The translations under genes were made by a program, and so were the position numbers. From contig CALDHX010000090.1 in assembly GCA_937901525.1 (NCBI GenBank), positions 1-27,363 of the forward strand: a stretch of 27,363 nucleotides of DNA, written 5' to 3'. This DNA comes from an uncultured Bacteroidales bacterium (GTDB taxonomy: Bacteria; Bacteroidota; Bacteroidia; Bacteroidales; P3). Below are positions 14,847 to 23,171 of the stretch, piece by piece (positions within the stretch are counted from its first letter, which is position 1; each line of letters begins with the position of its first letter). Below the pieces are notes generated by a model that worked only from the letters and a program-made list of their open reading frames with translations, searched no databases and was not told the DNA's origin.

Positions 14847-17800
14847 TTATATTCTAACAGAATACAAGGAAACTCCATTTTTATCCCATAACATTCCTGT
14901 AACGTATGGCTTATGGTCAAGTAATTTTTCTATTTCCTTGATAAGTTCTTGTACAGCTAGTTTAATTCTAGATAATTCTTCTGTAGATAATTGATTTTTT
15001 GTGTGATATGGTAGTAAGAATTTTATTTCGCAGTTGTTATCTCCAATGGCACGAATATATTGTATGGTTAAGTGATTTATATCAGCACCATAATCAACGG
15101 GGCATTCTTTATTTAGTTCGGATACAATCCCTTTCCAATCATATGTTTTTTGTTCTAACACCCAGTCATATCCATTCCATTTTTGTGAAGCAAATAAAGT
15201 TCCGTTTGCTTTATAATATTTACGAGTTAAAGCAATTGTCCCTTCCTTGTTGTAAGTGATGACAATTTTGTGAAAACCAGCATCTATATTTACAGGATTT
15301 CCGTTTATACCAAATAAAGCATCTTCAATAATATTATTTGAGTTTTCTGCATATTTGTAAGTTTCCTTATGAAAGCCATTAACTGTTATAGGTTGGTTTC
15401 GTGTTCCATAATAAGCGTCTTCTATTTTTTTGTCGTGTATATCATATTTACACGTTTGTTTATGATACCCCTCTTCGCATAAGGCAGGTTTATTATTTGC
15501 ATCATAAAAAGATGTAGAAATAATATTGCTACGTTTGTCATATTTATGTTTACGGATAGACCATTTTTCTCCAGGATACAAGATAAAATGTCCTTTGCTA
15601 TCTTGAGCTGCAACCATAGTTACATTGCCCCATTTATCATACTCAGCAATTCCAACAGGAGCCATTTGTTTTGGATTAGTAGGATTTCCATTTGCGTCAA
15701 AAAAACATTGTTTAATCATATATCCAAACGCATTATACTTATAAGTTGTGCTACTCCAACCATTATCATAATTAGTCATACATGGTTTTTGTTCTGTATT
15801 GAAGTAACGTGTTGAACATAAATTTCCTTTATTGTCATATTCATCTTTTTTTATAGCCCAATTATATTCTCCCATAGTTAATACACCAGACTTACCATAT
15901 CTGCGTACTTCTATTTGTTGATTTCTGCTATTATATATGAACTCATATTTATGTACATTCTCTGAATTTAACTCTGCTCCATTATTACCATATAAAGACA
16001 ATTCAATTATATTATTGTTGTTATCATATTTAAATTTAGATAATAACTTTCCATAAGCTAATTCGTTATTTATCCCTATTGGTTTGCTTTCTAAGATATT
16101 TCCTCTTTTATCTAAAATGTATTCTTCTCCTGCAATTCCATTTACTGGTGTGAGTTGATTCTGTAAATTGTAATATTTGTAAGATTTTAGGTTGCCATTG
16201 TCGTCATAATTGTAAATAATTTTTGCATAATGATATCCAGAATGCATATGAGCCTTTCCATCTTTGTCAAAGAAATTTCTTTCAATTAGATTACCCATAT
16301 CATCATAAATATCATTCCACCCTGCTATTCCATCTCTATTTAATACTGGTGTTTTTCCATCAGTATCATAGAATGTAATTTTTGTCATATTTCCTCGCTT
16401 GTCATATTTATATGCAATAATAGCAATATTGTCAATGTTTTTTACAGGATTCAAATTTTTATTGAGATAGGTAATTTTTGTTACTAAATTCTTGTCGTTA
16501 AATTCGTAAGTTTCTCCAGCAGTTCCATTAGCTGTCTCACAAGGCTTTTTATCTTTTCCATAGTATATTATCTTTGTTTGATTTCCTACGGAATCGTATT
16601 CAAATTTGATGCCAGCTATTCCATTACGATCTAAACAAACTTTTTTATCTAAAGAGTATGTCCATGTTTCAATAATATTACCATGTTTATCGTTAACAAA
16701 TGTACGGGTTGCATTTCCATTGGAAGTTTCTGTAGGTTTACCATTAGGATCAAAAAACATTTGCTTGGTTTCATATCCATTTTTATCGTATTCTCTCTCT
16801 ATTATAGAATAACCTTCTCTTGCTACAAACATTGGTTTTTTGTCTGTACCTAAATATTCTGTTCTTATTTCTAAGCCCTTATTATCGTAAATATGATGAG
16901 TTCCTGCAATACTATTTTTTTTAGGATACATTAATGTTCCATCAGGAGCTTGGTGAAGAGCATATATAACATTACCATATTTATCATATTCCATTACAAA
17001 TACAGATACACCGTCATAATCATCATAGGCGGGTTTACTATCAATAGTCAAATATTCAGCTTTTATCCAGTTATCATCATTATCATAATAAAACTTCTTT
17101 ATACCTAATCCCCATTTTGTTGGTTGAGGTTTTCCATCTTGACCTATATAGTGAATTTCTGTAATTCTACCTTTTTTATCTCTTATAAACTTTCTTCCAT
17201 ATATTCCATTTTCATCACAAACAAGAGAATTATCTAAACCTGCATATTTTATTGAAATAGTATATCCTTTTTCATCATATTCTATCCACCATCGAGAAAT
17301 ACGTCCATTATTGCTATTGTTATTTTCTAATAGTCGTTCATAACTAACAGTTTGATTGGAAATTGTACGTTCAGTACCATGTTCATCATTATATTGAAAG
17401 GCCATTGTGTTTAACTTGTCATTATAGCTTTTTACATATAGAACTTTTCCACTACAATCTTTTACTACAACACGACTTATTTTGCCATTGTCTGTGTAAA
17501 ATAACTCTTGGTCAATAGGTCGTTCATTACGTTCACTTTCTCCATCATTAATCAAATTATCTAAGCTATTGACATGAGAAACACGTAGAAGTTTTCTTTT
17601 CTTGTAGATAAATTTGTATGAACGATTTGAATGATTATGTTCATTTGAGCTCAATTTTCCAACTCCTTGCGGAACTCCCCAAACTTCTACATAGTCTTTA
17701 TAGTATTTTACTTTTTCACGATTATAATCCCAAATATAAAATCCTATACCTATAATTATAGCTAAAGTAGCCGCTGCTACAACTTTCATCCATTTTTTAG

Positions 17801-18641
17801 GTTTCCAAGGGTAAATTGCATTATGTAAAGCTTTTTTGAATTCTTCGCAATTTTGATAGCGGTCATTAGGATTTTTTGCTGTAGCTTTATCAACAATAAC
17901 CTGAACTTTATCTGAGACGTATTTATAGTAGGTACGCATTCTAGGTAAAGGTTCTTCGACTACTTTTTTGTTTATATCTTGCTCGGTTAAGGTAGTTGTG
18001 TCGTATGGAGCGTTACCGGTAAGCATTTGATGTAATAATACACCTAATGAATAAATGTCTGAACGTTCATCAAGTTCTTCTCCCCTTACTTGTTCAGGAC
18101 TCATATATGAAGGAGTTCCCATTATGACATTATCAGATATATCTGTACCGTTTTTGTTTATTATTTTTGCAATACCGAAGTCTAATATTTTTGAGGTGCC
18201 ATCAGTTTTAATAACAATATTGGCAGGTTTTATGTCACGGTGTAGAATACCCTTTTTATGGGCATATCCAACTCCATCAAGAATAGGTTCAAAGATAGGA
18301 CATATTCTATCTTCTACAATTAAACCATTTATGTTTTTTATATAAGTTTCAAGATTTTCACCCTCTGCATATTCCATAATAAAGAATATGTTTCCTTCTT
18401 TATCAATATGAAAATCAAGGAATGAAACAATATTTTGATGATCTAATCTTGATAGAAGTTCGGCTTCATCTTTGAGCATTTTACGAGTGAAGTCGTTAAC
18501 CATTTCAGAATTTATAACTTTGATAGCTGCTTTTTGTGTGCTTATGTTTTTGTGTTCTGCTAAGTAAACAGCCCCCATACCTCCTTTACCAATTATGGAG
18601 ATAATACGATAGTTTAATATTTCTTTTCCGATTAAATTCAT
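14847..18641 (-). CDS. Transmembrane Ser/Thr kinase with YD-like repeat outer region
   Basis: A 1264-residue protein, last gene of the operon. Residues 1-275 are a complete Hanks-type kinase domain: GKGGMGAVY loop (18-26), K41, HRD (134-136) with K138 and N141, DFG (154-156), and GTPSYMSPEQ (175-184) in the activation segment. A membrane helix follows (about 284-303). Residues about 310-450 form a linker region. About 450-1155 hold roughly sixteen degenerate repeats of 40-45 residues, with the pattern YDxxGN, then FYDxxGKP, then a spacer often containing GIAG. These recall YD/RHS repeats. The last 80 residues form a separate alpha/beta domain. Expected topology: kinase inside, repeat array in the periplasm. 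It probably senses an envelope ligand or mechanical state and phosphorylates the FHA proteins of the operon (inference). All catalytic residues are intact. Confidence 0.93.
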   Translation of the reverse strand: MNLIGKEILNYRIISIIGKGGMGAVYLAEHKNISTQKAAIKVINSEMVNDFTRKMLKDEAELLSRLDHQNIVSFLDFHIDKEGNIFFIMEYAEGENLETYIKNINGLIVEDRICPIFEPILDGVGYAHKKGILHRDIKPANIVIKTDGTSKILDFGIAKIINKNGTDISDNVIMGTPSYMSPEQVRGEELDERSDIYSLGVLLHQMLTGNAPYDTTTLTEQDINKKVVEEPLPRMRTYYKYVSDKVQVIVDKATAKNPNDRYQNCEEFKKALHNAIYPWKPKKWMKVVAAATLAIIIGIGFYIWDYNREKVKYYKDYVEVWGVPQGVGKLSSNEHNHSNRSYKFIYKKRKLLRVSHVNSLDNLINDGESERNERPIDQELFYTDNGKISRVVVKDCSGKVLYVKSYNDKLNTMAFQYNDEHGTERTISNQTVSYERLLENNNSNNGRISRWWIEYDEKGYTISIKYAGLDNSLVCDENGIYGRKFIRDKKGRITEIHYIGQDGKPQPTKWGLGIKKFYYDNDDNWIKAEYLTIDSKPAYDDYDGVSVFVMEYDKYGNVIYALHQAPDGTLMYPKKNSIAGTHHIYDNKGLEIRTEYLGTDKKPMFVAREGYSIIEREYDKNGYETKQMFFDPNGKPTETSNGNATRTFVNDKHGNIIETWTYSLDKKVCLDRNGIAGIKFEYDSVGNQTKIIYYGKDKKPCETANGTAGETYEFNDKNLVTKITYLNKNLNPVKNIDNIAIIAYKYDKRGNMTKITFYDTDGKTPVLNRDGIAGWNDIYDDMGNLIERNFFDKDGKAHMHSGYHYAKIIYNYDDNGNLKSYKYYNLQNQLTPVNGIAGEEYILDKRGNILESKPIGINNELAYGKLLSKFKYDNNNNIIELSLYGNNGAELNSENVHKYEFIYNSRNQQIEVRRYGKSGVLTMGEYNWAIKKDEYDNKGNLCSTRYFNTEQKPCMTNYDNGWSSTTYKYNAFGYMIKQCFFDANGNPTNPKQMAPVGIAEYDKWGNVTMVAAQDSKGHFILYPGEKWSIRKHKYDKRSNIISTSFYDANNKPALCEEGYHKQTCKYDIHDKKIEDAYYGTRNQPITVNGFHKETYKYAENSNNIIEDALFGINGNPVNIDAGFHKIVITYNKEGTIALTRKYYKANGTLFASQKWNGYDWVLEQKTYDWKGIVSELNKECPVDYGADINHLTIQYIRAIGDNNCEIKFLLPYHTKNQLSTEELSRIKLAVQELIKEIEKLLDHKPYVTGMLWDKNGVSLYSVRI

Positions 18642-18661
18642 ATTTTTCTAATTTGATATAC

Positions 18662-19129
18662 TTATAATTCTTTAAGTTTTTGTTCTACGCTATCAAAAAC
18701 ATTTAATATTTTGTAGAAAATTTTTGTAAAAGCATTAGCTTCTGTGATGTACATCTCTGAGAGAAAAGCATAATTGTTATCAAAAGTTTTGATTTTACAC
18801 ATTTTATAATCATTTTCTAAATTGAAAAGCATTAATTTGCTTTTGTTAATTTGATCATTGTAATTAAAGTATTTACTAAATGTAAGATACATTGGATTTT
18901 CATCGGTTTTTGAAATAATAACGTAATAGATATTTCCTTGACGCTTGAATTTTATATCACCATCATTATCAATGGTTGGTTGAAATCCTTCTGCTTTAAT
19001 AAAAGCTTGTATTTCATTTCGTAATTCATATTGCTTAGAACTCAAGGTTTGAATCTGTGCATTAGCATTAAAAGTTAAATATGTTGCAAAACATAACATG
19101 ATAACTAGGGTTCTTAATAACTTTTTCAT
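18662..19129 (-). CDS. Exported YbjN-like small protein
   Basis: A 155-residue protein with a signal peptide (1-24, ending FNANA before QIQT). The mature part has a pattern familiar from YbjN-like, type III-chaperone-like folds: a helix, then FIKAEGFQPTIDNDGDIKFK (about 43-62), a strand with YYVIIS, then helices. It is a soluble periplasmic candidate and may be a ligand or modulator of the outer parts of the phosphatase, protease or large kinase. It sits between the FHA-membrane gene (39-bp gap) and the large kinase gene (20-bp gap). The YbjN assignment is a weak fold-level guess. Confidence 0.8.
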   Translation of the reverse strand: MKKLLRTLVIMLCFATYLTFNANAQIQTLSSKQYELRNEIQAFIKAEGFQPTIDNDGDIKFKRQGNIYYVIISKTDENPMYLTFSKYFNYNDQINKSKLMLFNLENDYKMCKIKTFDNNYAFLSEMYITEANAFTKIFYKILNVFDSVEQKLKEL

Positions 19130-19168
19130 TTTATTATATGTTTTTTATTATTAATACAATTTTATTTA

Positions 19169-19669
19169 CTATAAGTATGAAAACATACTAATAATATTTA
19201 AAGCAAAACTTATGCAAGCTATAATGTTTGCTTGCGATGCTTTTATCGGACGAGTATCCTTCCAGCAAAAATACATTATCCAACCAGCAAGAGGAATTAT
19301 AAATGCAAGTATTCCCCAGCCAATACCGATATTATCGACTCTGTTATTGGCGATTTCTTGATTGTTGGAGTTATGATTGTATTTAGTATTATTTTCAAAA
19401 GGTTTAACCCCTTGTAAAGGTAACATTGCATAAATTTGTGACCAAGGTAAAGGAATTTTACCAGCTAATAGAATTTCTGTACCTGCAGCGATAGATACTT
19501 TTTCTCCGTGTATAATTCTGCCTCCTATAACAGAACCATTTTTGCCAATATTTTCATATACATATTGACCTCCCACTATTTTGATGCGGGCATGTTCTCT
19601 ACTGATTATTTCATCAGGAATAATAATGTCGCAATTACTACTACGACCTATTGTTACTATTGATTTCAT
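19169..19669 (-). CDS. FHA domain protein with two membrane helices
   Basis: A 166-residue protein. The FHA domain occupies about residues 2-72, with the phosphothreonine-binding residues in GRSSNCDI (8-15), SREHARI (23-29) and KNGSVIGG (43-50). After an Asn-rich linker (about 91-113), two hydrophobic helices follow (about 116-135 and 147-164), joined by a short WKDTRP loop. It should hold an FHA reader at the inner membrane. The frame is open upstream to 19804, but the ATG at 19669 starts exactly at the domain and overlaps the kinase gene's TGA by 4 bp (ATGA), a sign of coupled translation. Partner: probably the kinase just upstream. Confidence 0.9.
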   Translation of the reverse strand: MKSIVTIGRSSNCDIIIPDEIISREHARIKIVGGQYVYENIGKNGSVIGGRIIHGEKVSIAAGTEILLAGKIPLPWSQIYAMLPLQGVKPFENNTKYNHNSNNQEIANNRVDNIGIGWGILAFIIPLAGWIMYFCWKDTRPIKASQANIIACISFALNIISMFSYL

Positions 19670-20916
19670 GTGTTTGATAATATTAAGATTATTAAAATAA
19701 TTATACAAATAATAATTATAATGAATCCTCTCAAAAAACTTGATGGTTTTGGTGGAGGAGGTGTTGGGAAAGGTAGTGAGGATTGTTTTTTTTCTACATT
19801 CCACCCACGCATTTTTAGTTTATTTATAACTTCATTCCAATTAAGAGTACATTCAGTACGAGCTGCCAACAATACATCTGGTAGGTTGTTGTCTGTGTTA
19901 TATTCTATGATTATAGAACCATTACGAAGTGGACGTCCATTTATACCTGTTCCATTTGTACTTGTGTCTATAATTTCAAAAGAGTATTTTTTAAGTCCAT
20001 TTGTTAAAGGTTGCTCTAATCCTTTGATAATTAAATGATGCCTACTAACATATTGATTGTTGATTTGAATGTCATTGTCTTGGCTACTTCCTATTGTTAT
20101 TTTTGGAATAGGATTACCACATATTTCCTCTAATGCATATTTAAATTCAGACGCTGTTTGGTAGCGTTTTATCATATTTTTGTCAACAGATTTCAGAAAA
20201 ACCTTATCAATAGCAGCTGGAATTGAAGGAATCGTTTGTGATGGCAAGGGTATATTTCCATTAATAATATTTGCAATAGTAGAAATGTCATTTTTTTCTT
20301 TTCGTATAGCGTGTTGTCCAGTAAGAAGAAAATAAAGAACACAACCTACAGAGTAAATATCTGTGCGATGATCTATATTTAATCCATTTGCCTGTTCTGG
20401 ACTCATATATCCATCTGTACCAATGATACGTCCGACCGTATGTCCTGTTCCTCCTATACGAGCGTCTTTTGCAATACCAAAGTCAATAATACATATACTT
20501 CCATTTGGACGAATCATAATATTTGATGGTTTAATATCGCGATGAATGCGTCTTCGTTCGTGAATATATTGTAATGCTTCTAATATTTTAGACATCAATT
20601 TTACAGCTTTATCAAATTTGTACGCACCATATTTGTTTATATGTTGTTCAATTGTTTCTCCTTCTACAAATTCCATTGGTATATAGTAATTTCCAGCGTT
20701 GTCATTGTAAGGTTCATCAACAATACGTACCACTGAGGGGTGATTCATTTGTCGTAAAGTGTTAACTTCTGATTTAAATAAATCACGATATTCTGGATAG
20801 CAAGTAACTTTATTACTCATCATTTTGAGAGCGACTATAGTTCCATCAGGGGCTAGTGCTTTATAAACGCACCCCATACCACCATGTCCTAATTCGCAAA
20901 TAATAGAATAAGCCAT
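19666..20916 (-). CDS. Ser/Thr kinase with FHA domain and C-terminal membrane anchor
   Basis: A 416-residue protein. The Hanks-type kinase domain fills about 1-265 and is complete: loop GHGGMGCVY (10-18), K31, HRD (125-127), K129, N132, DFG (145-147), GTDGYMSPEQ in the activation segment, and RTDIYSVG. An FHA domain follows (about 272-352: GSSQDNDI, SRHHLII, STNGTGINGR). Then come a proline-rich linker (382-391) and a C-terminal membrane helix (about 397-413). Kinase and FHA thus lie in the cytoplasm, tail-anchored. Unlike the larger kinase of the operon it has no outer sensor, so it is likely an amplifier or a partner activated through FHA binding (inference). It starts 7 bp after the phosphatase gene and overlaps the next gene by 4 bp. 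Confidence 0.94.
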   Translation of the reverse strand: MAYSIICELGHGGMGCVYKALAPDGTIVALKMMSNKVTCYPEYRDLFKSEVNTLRQMNHPSVVRIVDEPYNDNAGNYYIPMEFVEGETIEQHINKYGAYKFDKAVKLMSKILEALQYIHERRRIHRDIKPSNIMIRPNGSICIIDFGIAKDARIGGTGHTVGRIIGTDGYMSPEQANGLNIDHRTDIYSVGCVLYFLLTGQHAIRKEKNDISTIANIINGNIPLPSQTIPSIPAAIDKVFLKSVDKNMIKRYQTASEFKYALEEICGNPIPKITIGSSQDNDIQINNQYVSRHHLIIKGLEQPLTNGLKKYSFEIIDTSTNGTGINGRPLRNGSIIIEYNTDNNLPDVLLAARTECTLNWNEVINKLKMRGWNVEKKQSSLPFPTPPPPKPSSFLRGFIIIIICIIILIILILSNT

Positions 20917-20923
20917 ATGCTAT

Positions 20924-22546
20924 TTACTTGGTTACAAAAATTGTAAACTTTTTATCTGTATTGGCAAGAGGTATTTCTATAATTGCATTTGTAGGTGTTT
21001 TTTTGTTGTCAATTTCTATGTTACATATATTGCCGTTTTTACAATTATATGAATACCAGGTGTCTTTTTTTTCACCAGCTTTAATTCCGTAAGATGAATA
21101 TAAGGTATCATTGTTGGCTTTGCCAAGAGAACTTATGAGAGTAACTTTTGTTGTGCCTTGTTTCCCTATTTTTATCGTCCCGTTTATAACTTCTTTAAAT
21201 TCTTTTTCTTTTTGATTGGACGATATATTGTCAAGAATCTCTTGTAAATCTTTGCTTACTTTTTTACCTTTATTGCTATCCGTATCAGCGTTATTATTGT
21301 TTATAAATTGAGGTGTAATTTTAATAGGTATTATGTATGAGATAATATCATTTCCATTTTTTAATTCAATTGTTATATATTCGTTGTTAAATGGTTTTTC
21401 ATTAGACTTAAAACGAAGTTTTCTTCCATGTTCAGAACGAATAAAATTTTCAGAAGGAGTAATTGTAATATCATCCATTGTTATGTTTCCACGTTCAATG
21501 GGTATAGTATCTTTATTTGCAAATATTAAATAAATACCATTAAACTCGTCATGTAGTTCGAACTCTACTATTATAGTATTTGGTTTATAAATGATAGTAT
21601 CATTGTAAGGTATTGAAGTATTTTTATTATTAGATTTAGGATTTATATTTGTTTGTTTTTGATTATTTGAATTTTTTTGATAATGATTTTGTATAAAATA
21701 TCCACCTATACATAAAACAATTAATGCAAAACAAAGGAAAATAATAGAACGTTTTTTATAAAAAAAACATTCCTTTTTTTTCTTAGGAGTTATAGCAAAT
21801 TCCACGATTAAACTAGTAATATTGTCAAGCCCACCATTTGTGCATGCACGTTTAATTAATTCTTGAACACGTTCTCGTTGAGTCATGCCAGTTTGATTGC
21901 CTACAACTTTCAAAATTTCTTTGTCAGAAACCATACCACTTAAACCATCTGAACATAACAAGAAACAATCACCTGCTTCAGGATTTATTGGATCAGATAA
22001 TACGGTAGCTGGCTGCATAGAAGTTAATCCTAATGCATTGGTGATTTCGTTTTTACGAGGATGGTGCTCAGCTTGCTCTTTTGTTATTATTCCTTCATTA
22101 ACAAGTAATTGTACGTAACTTTGATCTGTTGTTAGTTGTTTGATATTTTTACTTCGAATGAGGTATGCACGACTATCACCAATAGAACCTATAAAAACTT
22201 GACCATCGCGTACAATTAATATAACACAAGTAGATCCCATGCCAGAGAGTTCAGAATGTTGAGAAGCGTACTGTAATATAACTAAATTTGCTTCATTACA
22301 AGCTTCTATAATTGCTTCTTTTGGATCGTTGAAATACTTGTTGCTAAGTAATTCCTTAATCGTTTCCACAGCAAGACTAGATGCTTTTGCACCCCCAACA
22401 TGTCCTCCCATACCATCACAAACTACAGAAACAAGACCATTTTTACATTCAAAATGATTGAATGAATCTTCATTAACCTTACGTTTACAACCTACATGTG
22501 TATCTCCTATAACATTACAATAATTATATTGATTGTTTTCTTTCAT
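20924..22546 (-). CDS. PP2C-type phosphatase with membrane helix and outer domain
   Basis: A 540-residue protein. The PP2C (PPM) domain covers about 8-252 with all metal-site motifs: KRKVNEDSF (21-29), CDGMGGH (43-49), GSIGDSRAYL (120-129), LLCSDGLSG (197-205) and GGLDNITSLIV (238-248). A basic stretch and a membrane helix follow (about 266-285), then an Asn/Lys-rich linker and about 220 residues of beta-rich outer sequence ending in the strand IPLANTDKKFTIFV. The cytoplasmic part should reverse Ser/Thr phosphorylation by the two kinases of the operon. The outer part is of unknown family and could tie phosphatase activity to envelope state. It lies 12 bp after the zinc-ribbon/FHA gene and 7 bp before the FHA kinase gene. 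Confidence 0.93.
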   Translation of the reverse strand: MKENNQYNYCNVIGDTHVGCKRKVNEDSFNHFECKNGLVSVVCDGMGGHVGGAKASSLAVETIKELLSNKYFNDPKEAIIEACNEANLVILQYASQHSELSGMGSTCVILIVRDGQVFIGSIGDSRAYLIRSKNIKQLTTDQSYVQLLVNEGIITKEQAEHHPRKNEITNALGLTSMQPATVLSDPINPEAGDCFLLCSDGLSGMVSDKEILKVVGNQTGMTQRERVQELIKRACTNGGLDNITSLIVEFAITPKKKKECFFYKKRSIIFLCFALIVLCIGGYFIQNHYQKNSNNQKQTNINPKSNNKNTSIPYNDTIIYKPNTIIVEFELHDEFNGIYLIFANKDTIPIERGNITMDDITITPSENFIRSEHGRKLRFKSNEKPFNNEYITIELKNGNDIISYIIPIKITPQFINNNNADTDSNKGKKVSKDLQEILDNISSNQKEKEFKEVINGTIKIGKQGTTKVTLISSLGKANNDTLYSSYGIKAGEKKDTWYSYNCKNGNICNIEIDNKKTPTNAIIEIPLANTDKKFTIFVTK

Positions 22547-22558
22547 ATTATAAATGTA

Positions 22559-23137
22559 TTAGAATTCAGGAATGGCAATAAAAATAAATTTGGTACCACC
22601 AAGTATTAATATGTCATTGTTTTTTAGGACTACAGGTTCTCCCATAACATAAACTTTCCCATTTACAAATGTTCCATTGGAAGAGCCTTGATCATTAATT
22701 GTAAATATTCCTTTTAAAGGTACGTATTGAATAACAAGATGCTTTGATGACATATTCATATCTTGTGTAATTGCAATGTCACATGTGGCATTACGACCTA
22801 TTGTTGTGATACCTTCGTAAATTTTATAAATTTCCCCTGCTTTATTTGTGCTATAAGAAACTAAAAGCCCAACAATTTTTCGTCCTCCATCAGGATTGGA
22901 ATTTTGTGTTTCGTTAATACCTCTTATAATAGTTCTTTCTCCGTTGAAATCATTGTTAACAGGAAGAGTAGGAACTTGACTATAATTTATTTCACCAATT
23001 GGACGAGTTGGGTTTTCAAAAGTATTTGTATTGTTTACTTTTGTGTGACTGCTTTCTGGACAGAAAGGACAATTGTCTTGATAAATGCTGTGATCATACT
23101 GATGACCATTTGGGCAAGTTTTTGGTTTTGCTGCCAT
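22559..23137 (-). CDS. Zinc-ribbon-like + FHA domain protein
   Basis: A 192-residue soluble protein. The N-terminus has CPNGHQYD (C8, H12) and CPFC (C23, C26), a likely zinc knuckle. A linker (about 30-88) contains NPTRP, VPTLP and GERTIIRG, each with a threonine in a context seen in FHA-protein phosphosites. The FHA domain (about 92-190) has GRNATCDI, SSKHLVI and SSNGTFVNG. The layout recalls GarA/Fha-type regulators, in which a phosphorylated N-terminal Thr is bound by the protein's own FHA domain (analogy only). I chose ATG 23137, giving MAAKPKTCPNG; the frame is open to 23182 but would overlap the protease gene. The gap to the protease gene is then 34 bp. Confidence 0.9.
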   Translation of the reverse strand: MAAKPKTCPNGHQYDHSIYQDNCPFCPESSHTKVNNTNTFENPTRPIGEINYSQVPTLPVNNDFNGERTIIRGINETQNSNPDGGRKIVGLLVSYSTNKAGEIYKIYEGITTIGRNATCDIAITQDMNMSSKHLVIQYVPLKGIFTINDQGSSNGTFVNGKVYVMGEPVVLKNNDILILGGTKFIFIAIPEF

Positions 23138-23171
23138 AATTTTTATTTTTTTATTTGTTAATAAATAATAA

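Noticed and set aside
19669..19804. Upstream extension of the FHA-membrane protein to 19804
   Set aside because: It lies inside the kinase gene in another frame; ATG 19669 gives a clean FHA start and a 4-bp ATGA overlap.
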